DNA of 64,000 bases from Norana najaformis. Its lineage: Eukaryota; Annelida; Clitellata; Crassiclitellata; Hormogastridae. Where the stretch lies: assembly GCA_964023275.1 (NCBI GenBank), contig OZ029916.1, forward strand, positions 47,247,749 to 47,311,748, given 5' to 3'. The number at the start of each line of letters is the position of its first letter. Position 1 is the first letter of the stretch. Position numbers and translations under genes: made by a program. Positions 1 through 12,200 of this stretch are shown here, one piece after another. The notes under the pieces were generated by a model. That model worked only from the letters and a program-made list of their open reading frames with translations, made no database searches and was not told the DNA's origin.

Positions 1-13
1 ACAAGTCTAAACT

Positions 14-140
14 TGTAACTGTAATTGTAATTTGAGATTTATAAAGCGCCTCTTAGAGGATAAACTCAACAGAGGTGCTTCCGACCCGAAGGAGTGAAAT
101 CACTATTAAACAGTACAGTCTTCAGGCGCCTACAGAACAT
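14..140 (-). mobile_element. LINE-B 3' end
   Basis: On the minus strand the segment reads through a GCGCCTCT...AGAGGCGC stem, then TTTATAAATCTCAAATTAC and AATTAC units. It is only the last ~125 nt of the element. Confidence 0.6.
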
Positions 141-346
141 TGAGAGCTTGTCGTTCAACTTCTGCAAAGTCCTTTAAATTCAGATCGGTGTAAAGTAAGT
201 TCATAATAAACTACTGTAACTGCACTAAATTTACCATATCAATGCAAATTTAGCTAAGCCAATTATAACTATACAGCATTATAGTGTCCATTCAATTGCA
301 TTCAGATGTAAAATCCAAATTCAAACAGCTGTGGAGTTAAACTTAC

Positions 347-2912
347 ACGGTTGAAGTCGTTGACGACCCACGCCTCGTATGTCTTACTGGTGACATGATA
401 CTGGACAAAGTTGGTATTAGGATCACTTGTCACTTCCTCTTTTGTGTTCATGTCCCGATTGTACGAGAACTATATTGATGTTTCAAAAAGAATGAAATGA
501 TTAAAAACTCAGTATACTATTCAATGCGACGTTGAATAAATCTTTCGACTGCAATTAAAACTTAGATCATATTATTGTGTTCTTACTTGACTTGTAAAGA
601 ATTGTGATTAGCGTATTTTCCGTCAGTATTTCTGCTTGCATTTCAAAATCTTTCCTTTATCTTTTATACAGTCTTTATATTTTTCTTATATCAACACAGT
701 ATATGTAAATGACTTCTTCAAAGAAACGCTAATCACTTAGTACCTGTATTTCGCTTACCTGCACAATGTCTTTCTGCGCCTCTGAGAAAAGATGCATCCC
801 CACTAGGATTGCAGTGAGAATGATGGCTGCAGCAAGTATGCCACTAACTGCAATGATGACATACTTCTTGTACGAACGAGATTTCGGAGACTCAATGTCG
901 GTTCGTTCCTTCAAATCAAACACGCAGTAGCTCAACTTTAAACATGCAAAACAGCGACATGTATGGTCTCTCAGGAATCGCATTATTTAATTTGTTATTT
1001 TGTAGATTAGATGATACGTTGTATTTAAAGCAAACAATTAGTTTCTAAACCAAGTTTTTGAAAGACAGAATTTCTAACTCAGTTTTTTACTGAGATTATA
1101 TATATGTTTTTCTTTCATCTTCACCACATCAGGCGTAAAAGCAAATAATAAATAGTAACTTCTGCCTCGCCACTATACACATGGCATCAACCATGCAGGT
1201 GAATGCACAGAATTAAGGTAAAAAGTGCTCTTCCCAGGAGATCAGTAAGGCGGTCTGTGATGGGTAAGGCATATGTTGAAGTTTAAACGACATGCTCATA
1301 TATAGATGATATGTGTATTTATAGGGAATATAAGTGAAGGGCCAAAATCAGTTTTTATGGATTATAAAACAAACGAGGAGGGAAGAAAGGACATTTGTCA
1401 ATACAATAAGGAGGAGACAAATGAACTGGAATGGCTACGTGAAAATTCTCTCCTGAGGACAGTGACTGAAAGAAGAATTGAGGGAAAGAAAGTTCCAGAA
1501 AGACCTAGGAATATGTTGTTGGAATGTATGATGGATAAAGGAAGAAGACGGGGCTACAAAGGAGTTGAGGAAAGGGCAGAAACAAAACGGCCGATAGCGT
1601 CGAAGGCAACTGATAGATGAATAGGAAATAGATTCCTCACTCACCCCTATTCATACAGCGCACGACGTCTTTGTGATCAGCAAACACAGATTGTCAAATG
1701 AGTTTGCAGTAGGTAAACAACGTAGTGTTAGAAGTAAAAACTTATTAACAAGAGGTTCTATAGCAGCATACACCGACGAGACACACTGAACGTTTATATG
1801 AGCGCAGCAAATACCTTTTGTCGGGTAGTGCCAGTCCTAAGCCTGGATAAAGGATGAGGGCGACGTCAACGGCCTTTGATGTCATAATATGTCGTTAAAC
1901 TGTGAAAACTACTAAGGCGAAGGGGGTAATTTGACGCCAATACCAGAGATAGTCATTTCAATAGAAAGAAGTTGGACACCAAATGTACAATTTGGACAGA
2001 CTGCTAATACTCTAGGCTATTTTTTGAAAAGACGGGTCATATGATCAACTCCTTTCAAGTTCTTTTCAATAAATACACAAAGAACTTATAGCAGCTAAGA
2101 TTTTTATGGGTATACCATCTATAGCGATAATTGGAATCTAAGGATGAGTCAGTTCTTATATGTTCTGAATAACATTCTGAATATTAATTCTGATTAGAAT
2201 GAAATCAGTTTACTAATATTTAATGACAACATGTTAGCTTTAATACACACTTATAGTGAGGCAAGTTCGTGATTTAAATTTTCAAAGATGAACGCATTAG
2301 TGTCATAAGTAAAATTGTTAATAAATTGCAACTCGATAAACTTGTTGGAGGCAATCAGCATATCATTTTGACATAAAAAGAAGTGTAATGATTCTACATC
2401 ACAAGATAAATGGTTTAAGGCACAATGTCACTTAATGAAAATGTACCAGCTATTGCCTGCCATCAAGGTAGTTCTTGAGCTAGTGCTTCTTAGAATACAG
2501 TGTTTGAGTTTTTCAATCAAGATTTTATAATTGGCATCGTCAATTGCTTTGGATAAATCCAAGAATATACAAGCAGAATTAAATATCTAAGAAATTTTCG
2601 TCAGTTGCTATGGATAAATCCAAGAATATACAAGCAGTGTAAAATATCTCAGAAAATTTGTCTTACACAACCTCTCTATCAATGTCACATAATCTGAGTG
2701 TCTAGTCCGAAATCCAACTTGATTAGGAGATTAAAGGTTATTAATTGACAGATAACTGAGCAAACAATTACGAATTAATTTTTTAATTAATTAATTAAAT
2801 TTAGCGTAACTATTTTTGAGCATGTTTACAAAGACCGGTTTACCTTGGTGCAGGCAATGACGAACGACGGCGAATCCGTTGTATTCTTTTCTTCTGACAT
2901 ACTTGGTCGCAT
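347..2912 (-). CDS. BRICHOS-domain type II membrane protein, copy 1 (three 5' exons; 3' end off window)
   Basis: Three coding exons on the minus strand join in phase 0: 2912-2844 (23 codons, starts MRPSMSEEK), 935-759 (59 codons) and 469-347 (41 codons). Donors are GTAAAC, GTAAGC and GTAAGT; acceptors end TTTAAAG and ATATAG. Residues 1-47 are polar and probably cytosolic; about 48-70 (YVIIAVSGILAAAIILTAIL) is one membrane span after a KK pair. Exon 3 opens the luminal BRICHOS region and ends EAWVVNDFNR, whose Asp matches the family's conserved Asp. The exons with the two conserved Cys must lie left of position 1; unit 2 shows what they look like. BRICHOS proteins are chaperone-like proprotein domains; the substrate or released peptide is not visible here. 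The exon-2 frame could also be read from an upstream ATG at 983, but exon 1 with its own TATA box fits better and is conserved in unit 2. Confidence 0.78.
1350..1620 (+). mobile_element. LINE ORF2 C-terminal relic
   Basis: The plus-strand frame (SLLRTVTERRIEGKKVPERP then MLLECMMDKG) matches the end of many LINE ORF2 proteins (LLRTV-EGRMEGKRGRGRPR--LLDWMM). It is inserted in BRICHOS unit 1 only; unit 2 lacks it at the matching place (about 11,990). Confidence 0.55.
2430..2720 (-). mobile_element. LINE reverse-transcriptase relic in unit 1, with internal duplication
   Basis: Minus-strand frames contain NQVGFRTRHSDYVTLIERL and ACIFLDLSKAIDDANYKILI, matching the QxGFRxxHST and FLDLxKAFD motifs of LINE reverse transcriptases. 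About 60 bp around the FLDLSK motif is duplicated in tandem (2537-2600 and 2600-2668). It is frame-broken and lies in intron 1 of BRICHOS copy 1. Confidence 0.55.
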
Positions 2913-3006
2913 ATTCTGAAGTGTTCTTCCTGTAAAAGAATCGAGATACTTGCTCGATGTGACGCTTGTGCTAACGAACGTCTTGTAATATGTGAGCGCT
3001 TGTGCA

Positions 3007-3015
3007 TTTTATATA
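3007..3015 (-). promoter_or_regulatory. TATA box of BRICHOS copy 1
   Basis: The minus strand reads TATATAAAA about 95 nt upstream of the MRPSMSEEK start codon. The surrounding GCGAG-TATATAAA context is kept in copy 2, which supports a real core promoter and a start site near 2,980. Confidence 0.6.
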
Positions 3016-4649
3016 GCTCGCAAACAACGAGGAAGTAGGTAAAAATTCCTAATCTGGTTTTTCCAGTCATACATGCTCACGCCTTTAAGATAACATCAAC
3101 AGTTGTTCTGCAACCAACTTTTTGTATTCAAAGAAAGCGTCTCCTTTTGTGATAGGCCTGCGTAAAATTCTGCAGAAGAGTCCTACACAAATACCACGAC
3201 GTTCTTCCTGATTTGCGTAATTCACCTGTTTCACTTGGATGCTCCTGATTCGCCTACTACACATTGCCATCCAATAGAAATTTACTGCATTTATTACTGA
3301 CTATTTCCACTGTCATTTAGATTGTGTAAATAGACATGTAATGAAAACCGCTTAGAAGTGTGTACTGGCGCTATAAAATGCCCAGATGAACACACGCACA
3401 TAGATATGTACACCGTAGTTTATGCATGTAATCACGTAGCCGACATAAACAGTATTACTCATAAACACAAACACACATGGATACTTAGACTGCATGCGTA
3501 GCCCATCCCCATGGAAACAATTACATTTATTCTTATAATCAGCCAAATTATGTAGACACCCAGTTAGTCTACATTTCTGATACCAATTGTGACCATACAC
3601 GTTCATGACATCGATGGGTGCAGCAACTACTCCCAACGGGTTATTCTACAGAAGCTATGAGGTTTACGCTTGCACGAATGAATCTCATGATCCTTCTGTA
3701 ATATTCTCGTCTGTCTGCTGTATGAGAGGTCACTGAGTGGTCAACATGCATACGCGAAAGATTAAATTAATTACCTGACCTCTGGCTTAAACCTTCTCCA
3801 GCTTGCCATACCGGAGCTGCATAATAGGTCTAATTAAAATTTTAAATGCTATTGTTCTTCAAACAGACATCAACTGAACCTCTTCCTCCTAACTCCATCA
3901 ACTTCCAAAGCGCCATCTTGTATAATATACCTCTCATACGAAAAGTTCAGCAGGTCATTAAATTAATAATTGCTTGCTCGCTCATTGTTACCCTGTGATA
4001 GTATCGTATTGGAGAATATTCTTTGTGACAACCACAATTTGTGATTTGCTTGTCCATGTTAATTTCCGTTGAAAACCAAACTTCGATTTTATATCGCCGT
4101 GCATGTTTTTGGCCAGGTAAGCCTACACACTATAAGGCTTTAGACCTATAGTTGTTGGCTTTATAGTAGTTAGTATGGTGTGCGGATGGGAGTTAAAATC
4201 ACGGCCAATACCGTCTACCACAAAGGCCAGACTTGCAAACTAGCTATAATCTTTTAAATCCTTGTTAAGACTCCATACTTTACACTTGCTTTTGCGTGAT
4301 TTCATCTTGGCCTCTCATGAACGAGCCTCAGATTCAGATGAACTGACATTTCGCGCGTTGTAAGTGCTTTATTAAATAAATGTATAAGATATAAATATAT
4401 TTCAAGATTTCCGTTGCACTGTACCCCCAATTAAACGCAACTATAAAATAAGTCGACCGTACATTGTTAGTGGGAAAATCAAATCAGTCGAAGAACGATC
4501 CTCTTTAAGTTAATATGCCAAGACAAAAAAACTAAACTCGCTAACTATTCATACCCACGCGTCCCTCTCTGAGGAAACTTCCAAGGACTGATTTTCTCAT
4601 GCATAACACAACAATGAATTATGTTATCTTAAATAAATTCTTTTTAACA

Positions 4650-4830
4650 TCGGAGTAGCAAGACTGTCGGTCTACGTTGTCCTTAGAGTATGGATTCGAG
4701 CCTTCTACTCTGAGACGGAAGCTGTGTAGGGACCTTGAGCAAGTCCTTCACTCACAATTGCTCAGCGCCATCGACTGATACTTAGTCATTAGATAGTGGC
4801 GCTTAATAAATGTCGAAATAATAAGAAATA
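4650..4830 (+). mobile_element. SINE-1 copy
   Basis: A decayed tRNA-like head with B box GGATTCGAGCC is followed by the family body CTTGAGCAAGTCCTTCACTC and the tail GCGCCA...TGGCGCTTAATAAATG. Confidence 0.6.
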
Positions 4831-4924
4831 ATCATCATAATATGTCTTATTCAATTTAGAAATTTTTTTTCTGTTGAATAAGCTAGTCATTTTCATTCGT
4901 TGAGGAAGCTGTGATCCGCTTAGC

Positions 4925-5060
4925 AATGTAATCGTAATCGTGAACTCCTAATTTTTAAAGCGCTACTTAAAAGTCACGCGCAGGGCACCAGCTTATTCGC
5001 GAGCGCTGCATAAATATGACGTGTCAAGAACCAAGTCCGGTTGTCAGAAGTCCGGATAAA
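4925..5060 (-). mobile_element. Diverged LINE-A 3' end
   Basis: The segment starts with GTAATCGTAATCGTGAACTC and keeps the ACCAGCTTATTCGC block typical of reverse-oriented LINE-A ends. The rest is too diverged to follow. Confidence 0.4.
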
Positions 5061-5702
5061 AAAGGGGATATGAGCTGCTAGGATTAGGTTGTGTCCAAGC
5101 TGAGAGAATTGGGAAAGCAGCCGATTGAATGGATCAGGGTGGGATATCTTGAAAAGGTGAGACTTGTAGGAAGTCGCCATCCGCTTGACTATGTACAAAG
5201 TCGTGACCGCTTGTTAAGAACTGTTCAGCCTTTGGAAAATAAACGTGTTAGCCAAACGCTTTTTAAAAAGGAAATCGTGCCGCTGCGATCGCTACGGCTG
5301 TAAACAACACTGGGTGTACATAGGCTTATATAGTCTCTGGTATGATCGTGACAGAACATCTTTACATACGGTTTTCCCATGAAGACTTTAAGACATTCGT
5401 GAGGTGCAAATATTAGAAGAGAAGTTCACTAAGCTAGACTCGAAGTGCAGCCATGGGTATGATATGTTAGCGATTTATCTTTCTCAGCCTCGGCAGACGA
5501 GGGCCTGGCCTCTTCCTCGCTGATTGATCTCCTCAAAAGCGTAGGTCACTGTATTAATTTTATAGCTGAGTTAGATAGAGGGCGCGTGCAACAATTGTCT
5601 TCAAATACCATAGTAATTTCAATTGCTGCAGGTTTCTCCTGTTCGCTTTCAGCTCATAAACTTACAATTCAGACACCTACAGAATCATTGCTTATCTTGT
5701 AC

Positions 5703-5895
5703 GTGTGTAGGTATGTATATTGAGTATGCTTGCATGTCATTCATGTATCTATGAATCCATACGTACATACATGCATGCATACATATGTACGTTCATACAT
5801 ATATGCATACATAGATAGATACATCGATATATACATACACATATACATATACAAATACATATACATACGTAAATACATACATACATATGTACAGA
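5703..5895. repeat. GTAT/ATAC microsatellite region
   Basis: Irregular ATAC, ATACAT and GTAT units give a Tyr/Ile/His-rich spurious ORF. Confidence 0.85.
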
Positions 5896-6059
5896 GTTGG
5901 ATCAGCCAGTATGCAAAATATGCAATGTTATGTGGCCCCGCTGATAGGAGGCGACACGAGTCAGAAGTTTACTCATAGACAAAGCTTACGTGGAATTCTT
6001 TATGTCAGCTATTTGTTCATATCAACGAGTTATTAGGATTCCAAAGTTCGGTCATATTT

Positions 6060-6565
6060 CTTCTTAGAAACGCTATGAGCCGCAATGGTTGCCCATGCGA
6101 AGGCGTTGAGTTTAAGATTCTCTTCCTGATGCTTAACTTTCTGGCTGGTTGTGCTCCATCCTATCTTAGGGAGCTGTGTATTTCAGTGTCATCTGTCCCT
6201 GGCCGTAGATCTCTTCGCTCCGCAGCACAAGGTGTTCTGATTGTACTTCCTTCCCAATGCAACAAGATAGCTTCGCCGTGGTTGGTCCTTCACTGAGGAA
6301 CAGTCTGTCATGCTACCTGTGACATGAGCTTCTTGATCTTTCTCTGCCTCTACTTATTCCATCAGCGATTGAAGACCATTCTATTTGATCGTGTTCTTGT
6401 GTTTTCAGTTCGGCAGCACTTCTGAGTAATTTTCTTTAACAGGTGCTATATCAGTGTACACTTACAATAGGATTACGATCATGCATTTGATTACATGCAT
6501 TTGAATGCCCCTGAACTTATTCTTGAAGAGGCGCTTTATAAATGTCAAATTGCAATTACAGTTAC
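6060..6565 (+). mobile_element. LINE-B ORF2 end and 3' tail
   Basis: The plus-strand frame reads VEFKILFLMLNFLAGCAPSY then RELCISVSSVPGRRSLRSAA, the typical C-terminus of a CR1/L2-like ORF2. It is followed by debris and by GAGGCGCTTTATAAATGTC with an (AATTAC)n-type tail. Its 5' part is missing and the frame is broken. Confidence 0.65.
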
Positions 6566-8079
6566 TGAGCTTCAATCATTGAACATAAAATATACAGGTG
6601 GCACAGTTGTTTCCGCGCCTCTGGAGAAATTCCTTAGAAGCTTGGTTCGTTATTTGAGGTATCTGTCGGATGAAGGGAACATACGAGTACAATAATCCAA
6701 CAACAGGACATTTTTAAATGTTTAAAGGTAGGCCTACTAATTGCGTCAATGCTCATTAATCAACCCTCGCAGAATGGCGGGCTGCGTTAGCCTAGATGAC
6801 CTCGTATTCGATTGATGGTAGCCCAACCTATATAAAATATAACCGGCTAAAGGTATTGCATAGCACTAAACTATCTCATACTAGAAAATATTTGTACTAA
6901 GAGTTAGTTCCTCTTGAGCTACCTCATACATGTAATAGAAATTCCTTCATTTCAAGGTTTTTTCTGAAGTGTTCTCCAGCTAAACGGAGCAACAATTGGC
7001 GCAATACCACAATACTAAACACATCTTCTATCTGTTTCAAAAACCCAATATTATTATTATTATTAAGTAGTAAATTCCATCGCGCCGGTGTCAAATGCAC
7101 AAGGAAGGCATAAGCCAATAGCTCACCAAAGCCAAACCGCAATCAGGTCACTATCCAGACGGTCAGTCAACTAAGAGAAAGAGGCAGCCTATACTGGCTC
7201 AGCAATTGAAATGCTGAGTTTTAAGTTGAGAACGAAATGGCACAAGCCACTTAGCAGAACGAAGAAATATCTGATTGAAAGGAAAGCCAATGCAAAGTTT
7301 TAAGCACGAGTTATATGCTAAAATTTTGACGTATTAGTTATGGCTCAAATCCCATGAATTATGAATTCTTTCGCCGCGATTACAATATGTACAGTAGCTA
7401 GTTACAGTGGTCAAGGCGACTGGAGACCAATGCGTTTGCTAAAGATATTTTAGAAGACATGAGGACATAACGCCTAATTCTGAGTATGTCACGATTTCTG
7501 CGTTTGTCGCGTAGTCGTCAGGTCATTCACATACACGAAGAACAGAAATGGTCACAAAATTGAGTTTTGTGGTACTCCACAATTAAAGATTTATTTACGA
7601 CAATTGCTGTGACCTGTTGTTGAGATAGTAAGAAAAATATAGGTTGTTGAAACTGCTTATACGTCAGCAATTTATTTTAGGTAATGTTTATGTAATTGTG
7701 TAGGTAGGAAGTTTCTTTGTAATGTTTATGTAATTGTGTAGGTAGAAAGTTTCTTGCTATGCTGTACAATAATTTGCTTTGTTAAGTTTTGAAATATTTT
7801 AAAAACTAAATGAACGTGCTTAACAAATAAAACGAAAAAAGGAAAGAATAATAAAGGACATATTTTAAAATAATAAAATTTAAAGTGAAAAAATGAATAG
7901 TGATAAAAAAGGATCATTTTATTTCAGTTATCTTGCCTCACCTTTCGAATTCAGGCAAAATGTTCATAATTTCGAGAATGAAGCAACAATGCCTCTAGTG
8001 AAGTAACCGTATCGACACAGACGGCCATAAAGATATAAAGAACAGCAAGCTAGGAAGCCAAAATCAACGAATTAGAACC

Positions 8080-8330
8080 ACAAAATGAAAAAAAGAACAG
8101 ACTCAACAAAATCAGGACAAACTAATAGTATCAAAAATTTATATAACCCAGGCTATGAAACCGCAACAAACCCATAAAGTGAAAGAAAACAAATTCGAAT
8201 CTAGCGAAGTAAGAAACAACAAAATCAGAGAATAGAGGAAAATACTGAGAAGAAATTAGGGAAAGTTGAGAGAATTAAAAAAAAGAAAAGTTCAATGCTG
8301 CAAAAGGTCTTTGATGTCATAAGATGTTAT
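8080..8330. repeat. A-rich dispersed repeat (with 10190-10390)
   Basis: Blocks such as AGAAGAAATTAGGGAAAGTT and AATTAAAAAAAAGAAAAG recur diverged at 10,190-10,390. Copies also share words with about 1,879-1,910 (CCTTTGATGTCATAA). No coding capacity was seen. Confidence 0.45.
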
Positions 8331-9266
8331 TGAACTTATCTACGAGACTAATGAATAGGCCATTTGAGAAACGACAGTTGGTTTTCTAATTCTTTATTGA
8401 TTAGTGCAAAAATTTGTTAACTGAATGATCACCACTATGTCTGTATAAACTGTCTTAAATTCGTAACCTAAAGTTGCCAATAAATGGCATATGCGTGACT
8501 GTGATGCAGTTTAAACATTGTCTCATGCATTGTCATTATAATATGACCATTACAAAGCAATATCCGTAGTAATACATATAAATGATGCTGATAATGGCGT
8601 AGATATAAAATTTAAGCATTTATGCATATCGCGGCTAAATCTTATGTAGGCCTATTCTATGAAATATCATGTCGAACAAAACGTTCTACTAAGTAAGAGA
8701 TTATAGCTAAAACTGAGTTTAATCGCATTACGATTTCTGATTATAGAGCTTCAAGACCGAAAGTTATAATAGATGCTCAGCATAGTTGATGCATTCTAAC
8801 ATATGAAGTCAGATTTTTATGTCAAAACTTTACGGATATATATATTTCAATCTCCCCCCATTCGATACGCAATTCGATGTTCACGCGCTTCTGTCTTCCG
8901 GTGCTGCCTGTGAATAATATTTAAGATTAGAACACATGCTTAATATGCACTACGCGTTATAATTACAAGTATTATGCTTTAAAAGATGCCAACAATATTA
9001 CATGTGCTGCGCAATGCAGTACTTTGTCAACTATTAGGCCTATTCATGAATGGCAACCATTATCATGTTATATATGCCTTGGACTGGTGGAAGGATGGAT
9101 GTTGTTCAACAACAGCTGCAAGTGTAAGTGCGGGAATCTACAGGATCTGATACAAACCTATGGATCGTCGTTGATGATGAAGATTTGCAGTTGTACAAAA
9201 TCAGCTGAGAGAACCAGACGGTAGCAATTATGTCTTTTTATCAATACCAAAACGGGGACTCATAGT

Positions 9267-12200
9267 TTAATATGAGATATCATACGTGATTACTCTTTTT
9301 GTCAACGCGCAGGTGCACACCATGTCACTATTTACGTAGTTCAAGCCGTACTTTTCCTTTCCTTGCCGGACTACCTGGGGGTGCAGGAGCAACAGGGGTA
9401 CAACTTTGCACGTGCATGTGTGATTACAGGATCTGTAGACAATTAATGTGATCTATGATTTAACATAGATTTTTCAAATGCATCTGCAAGACTTGTGGTC
9501 TGTTGAACTTCCATGCATATTACAAGGGTACGCATGTGTGTGTGCGTGCGTGCATGTGTGTGTGCGTGTGTGCATGTGTGTTTGTGTATGTGTCAAAGCT
9601 TCTTTTATGAACCTCATAGAAGCGCTCGACAAAATCAAAGTTAATTTTCACTATTCCATTGTTATTAGCTTGCTGCCTGGTTATAACTGCTAGCTAGGGT
9701 TATTATTGATTTCACTAAGAATGGTAAGAATTGTGTAAAATTAAATCTTACTCTCGGAGCCCTCGCTAATGGGATAAAGCCAGTAAGCTGAAATTCCGTT
9801 GCAAAAATTCCTAGCTGTCGGACACATGAATGTCGAGTCCGAAATTGGAGTGCTGGCTGAAAGGTAGATCAGAGTATATGTGGCATTCTGTTAATAAAAC
9901 AACAATGCTAACAGATTAGTTCCCTTAGCTAGATAGTACAATAGCTGACCTTCAATTCGTGCTTAATGCAATTGCATTACCTGTTATCACGAAAGTATCT
10001 GCGGCAACATAATGCATGTAATATAGGTAAGCTCCATTTTCTACAGATTGCACATTTCAGATTGGATTAAAATCTATAAATCGTCGCATATTCAGCCCAC
10101 TGGTGAGAGACATCGAGATCCGATCGTAATCACGATCGTAATAGCAGTCGTAATCTCGAGATTTCTATTATTAGCTTAAAAAATAAATTTTAAAAAAGGA
10201 ATAAAAACAGAAGATTTGTAACCTCAACAAAACCACATATTGAAGACAACAAATACGAATCAAGCAAAGTAGAAAACAACACAATCAAAAAGTAAAGAAA
10301 ATATGGAGAAGAAATGATGGAAAGTTGACAGAATTAAAAAAGAGAAAACTTCATTGCTGCTAACGGCCAAAGAAAAGCTAAGTCACAGGAACAAGCTTAT
10401 TCACAGGCGCCAGTACATAGGAATCTGAACATGCTCATCGTGAAGCATATAACCTTGCACAGGTCAGTTATGAATGGGGAAATCGACTCCCTAATACAAA
10501 CTGAGGAACAAAATAGACATAAAGCAGGTCCATGTGAACTGACAAGGGCATTGTCTTTGTGTTATGACCGATTCATTTACACTTACTGTTTGTTTGTTGG
10601 TTGAAGGAGGGCTGATTTTCGAGGGATCATCAGCTATAGTCCGATTAAGAGGGGTCAAGTAGCAGTTGGTACCCAAATCCCAATGAATCTTCATCACTTG
10701 AATATCCTATAGCATTGTAGAATAACACGTTGTATTGAATTCGCAGCCTGTCTAATAATATGTCCAATGGTTTTCTTTTAACAAGGCAGGATAAGAAGAA
10801 ATTAGGATGTGACACTACATGTGAAATGGCCAATAACAAATTCACAGCACCCACTAGTCTAAGCCTACGGTTCAACTTCTACATTGTCCTTTAATTCAGA
10901 TCTGGGGTAAAGTAGGGTCAGTGTAGCTCCTCTAAATTTACCATATGTAAACCAGTGATTATTATACAGCATTATAGTATCAATTCTATTGCATTCAGAT
11001 GTAAAATCCAATTTCAAACAGCTGGAGAGTTAAACTTACTCGGTTGAAGTCGTTGACTACCCACGCCTCATATGTTTCACTGTTGACATGGTACTGGACA
11101 ATGTTGGTATTCGGATCACTCGTCACTTCCTCTATCGTGTTCCTGTCCCGTTTGTACGAGAACTATGTTGATGTTGAAAAGAACGGAATGATTAAAACTT
11201 CAGTTAACTATTCAATGCGACGTTAAATAAATCTTTCGACAGCAATTAAAACTTATTTATTAGATTATATTACTATATTATTACTTGACTTGTTATCGAT
11301 TGTATTTTCTGTCAGTACTTCTGCCTGTGTTTGGAAAGTTCTTATTTTCATCATTAGCAGCACTGTATATATAAATGCCCTCTTCTAAGTAGAGCTCATA
11401 ACTAACACTTCCTGTATTTCGCTTACCCGCACAATGTCTTTCTGCGCCTTGGCCAAAAGATGCATCCCACCAGGATTGCAGTGAGAATGATGGCTGCAGC
11501 AAGTATGCCACTAACTGCAATGATAACATACTTCTTGTACGGATGAGATTTTGGAGGTTCACTGCCAGGTCGTTCCTTCAAATCAAGCATGCAGTATCTC
11601 AACTTTAAACAAGTAAAACTGCGACATATAGGGCCTATAAAGATTTATGATGTTTAATTTGCTATTTAGAAGATTACATGGCATACTAGGAGCCTACATT
11701 TAGAGGAAACAAGCAGTGTCTAAAACAGTTTATAAAAGGTACAATTTCTAACTCATATTTTGCTGAGATATCTGTTCGTTCATCTTTACCACTTTAGGCG
11801 AAAAACGAAATAATAAATAGTAACTTCTTTGACGTCTGCATTCACATGGCATCAACCATGCAGGTGAACGCACAGAATTAAGGCAAAAAGAGTAATTTCC
11901 AGCTGATCAGCATACAGTCTGTGGTGGGTAAGGTACACACAGAGAGATTAGACGACATGCCACACATAGATTTGTGCATTTATAGCGAATATGAGTGATG
12001 CATTTACTACAAATATGTAAGTGTGCCGATATGCAGTTATACAGATGTGATTACTCTGAGACGTGGTTGAGCTAAGGTAGCAGCCAAATTCCATTTTGAA
12101 TCAAGTATGCATTATTTTGATTATTATGTAACGCCTTTAGAATCTCCCAAAGGCGCAATGCATCTGTATGCAATTATCTGATTATTCTATAGGTACTGTT

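Larger units (their letters stand above)
5300..9260. other. Spacer between the BRICHOS units: no gene seen
   Basis: The stretch holds an ATAC/GTAT tract, a LINE-B relic, a 37-bp tandem duplication (about 7,682-7,757: GTAATGTTTATGTAATTGTG) and AT-rich repeat DNA at 8,080-8,310. I found no other support for genes. Confidence 0.5.

Noticed and set aside
1306..1620. Host gene of 104 codons
   Set aside because: The sequence matches the C-terminal ending of LINE ORF2 proteins and is absent from the paralogous unit.
9104..9210. Alternative last exon for BRICHOS copy 2 (minus strand, LILYNCKSSSS..., with a good CTCTCAG acceptor)
   Set aside because: The exon at 9,374-9,267 comes first, has a stronger acceptor and gives the expected Cys near the BRICHOS end. 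An alternative 3' exon cannot be excluded.
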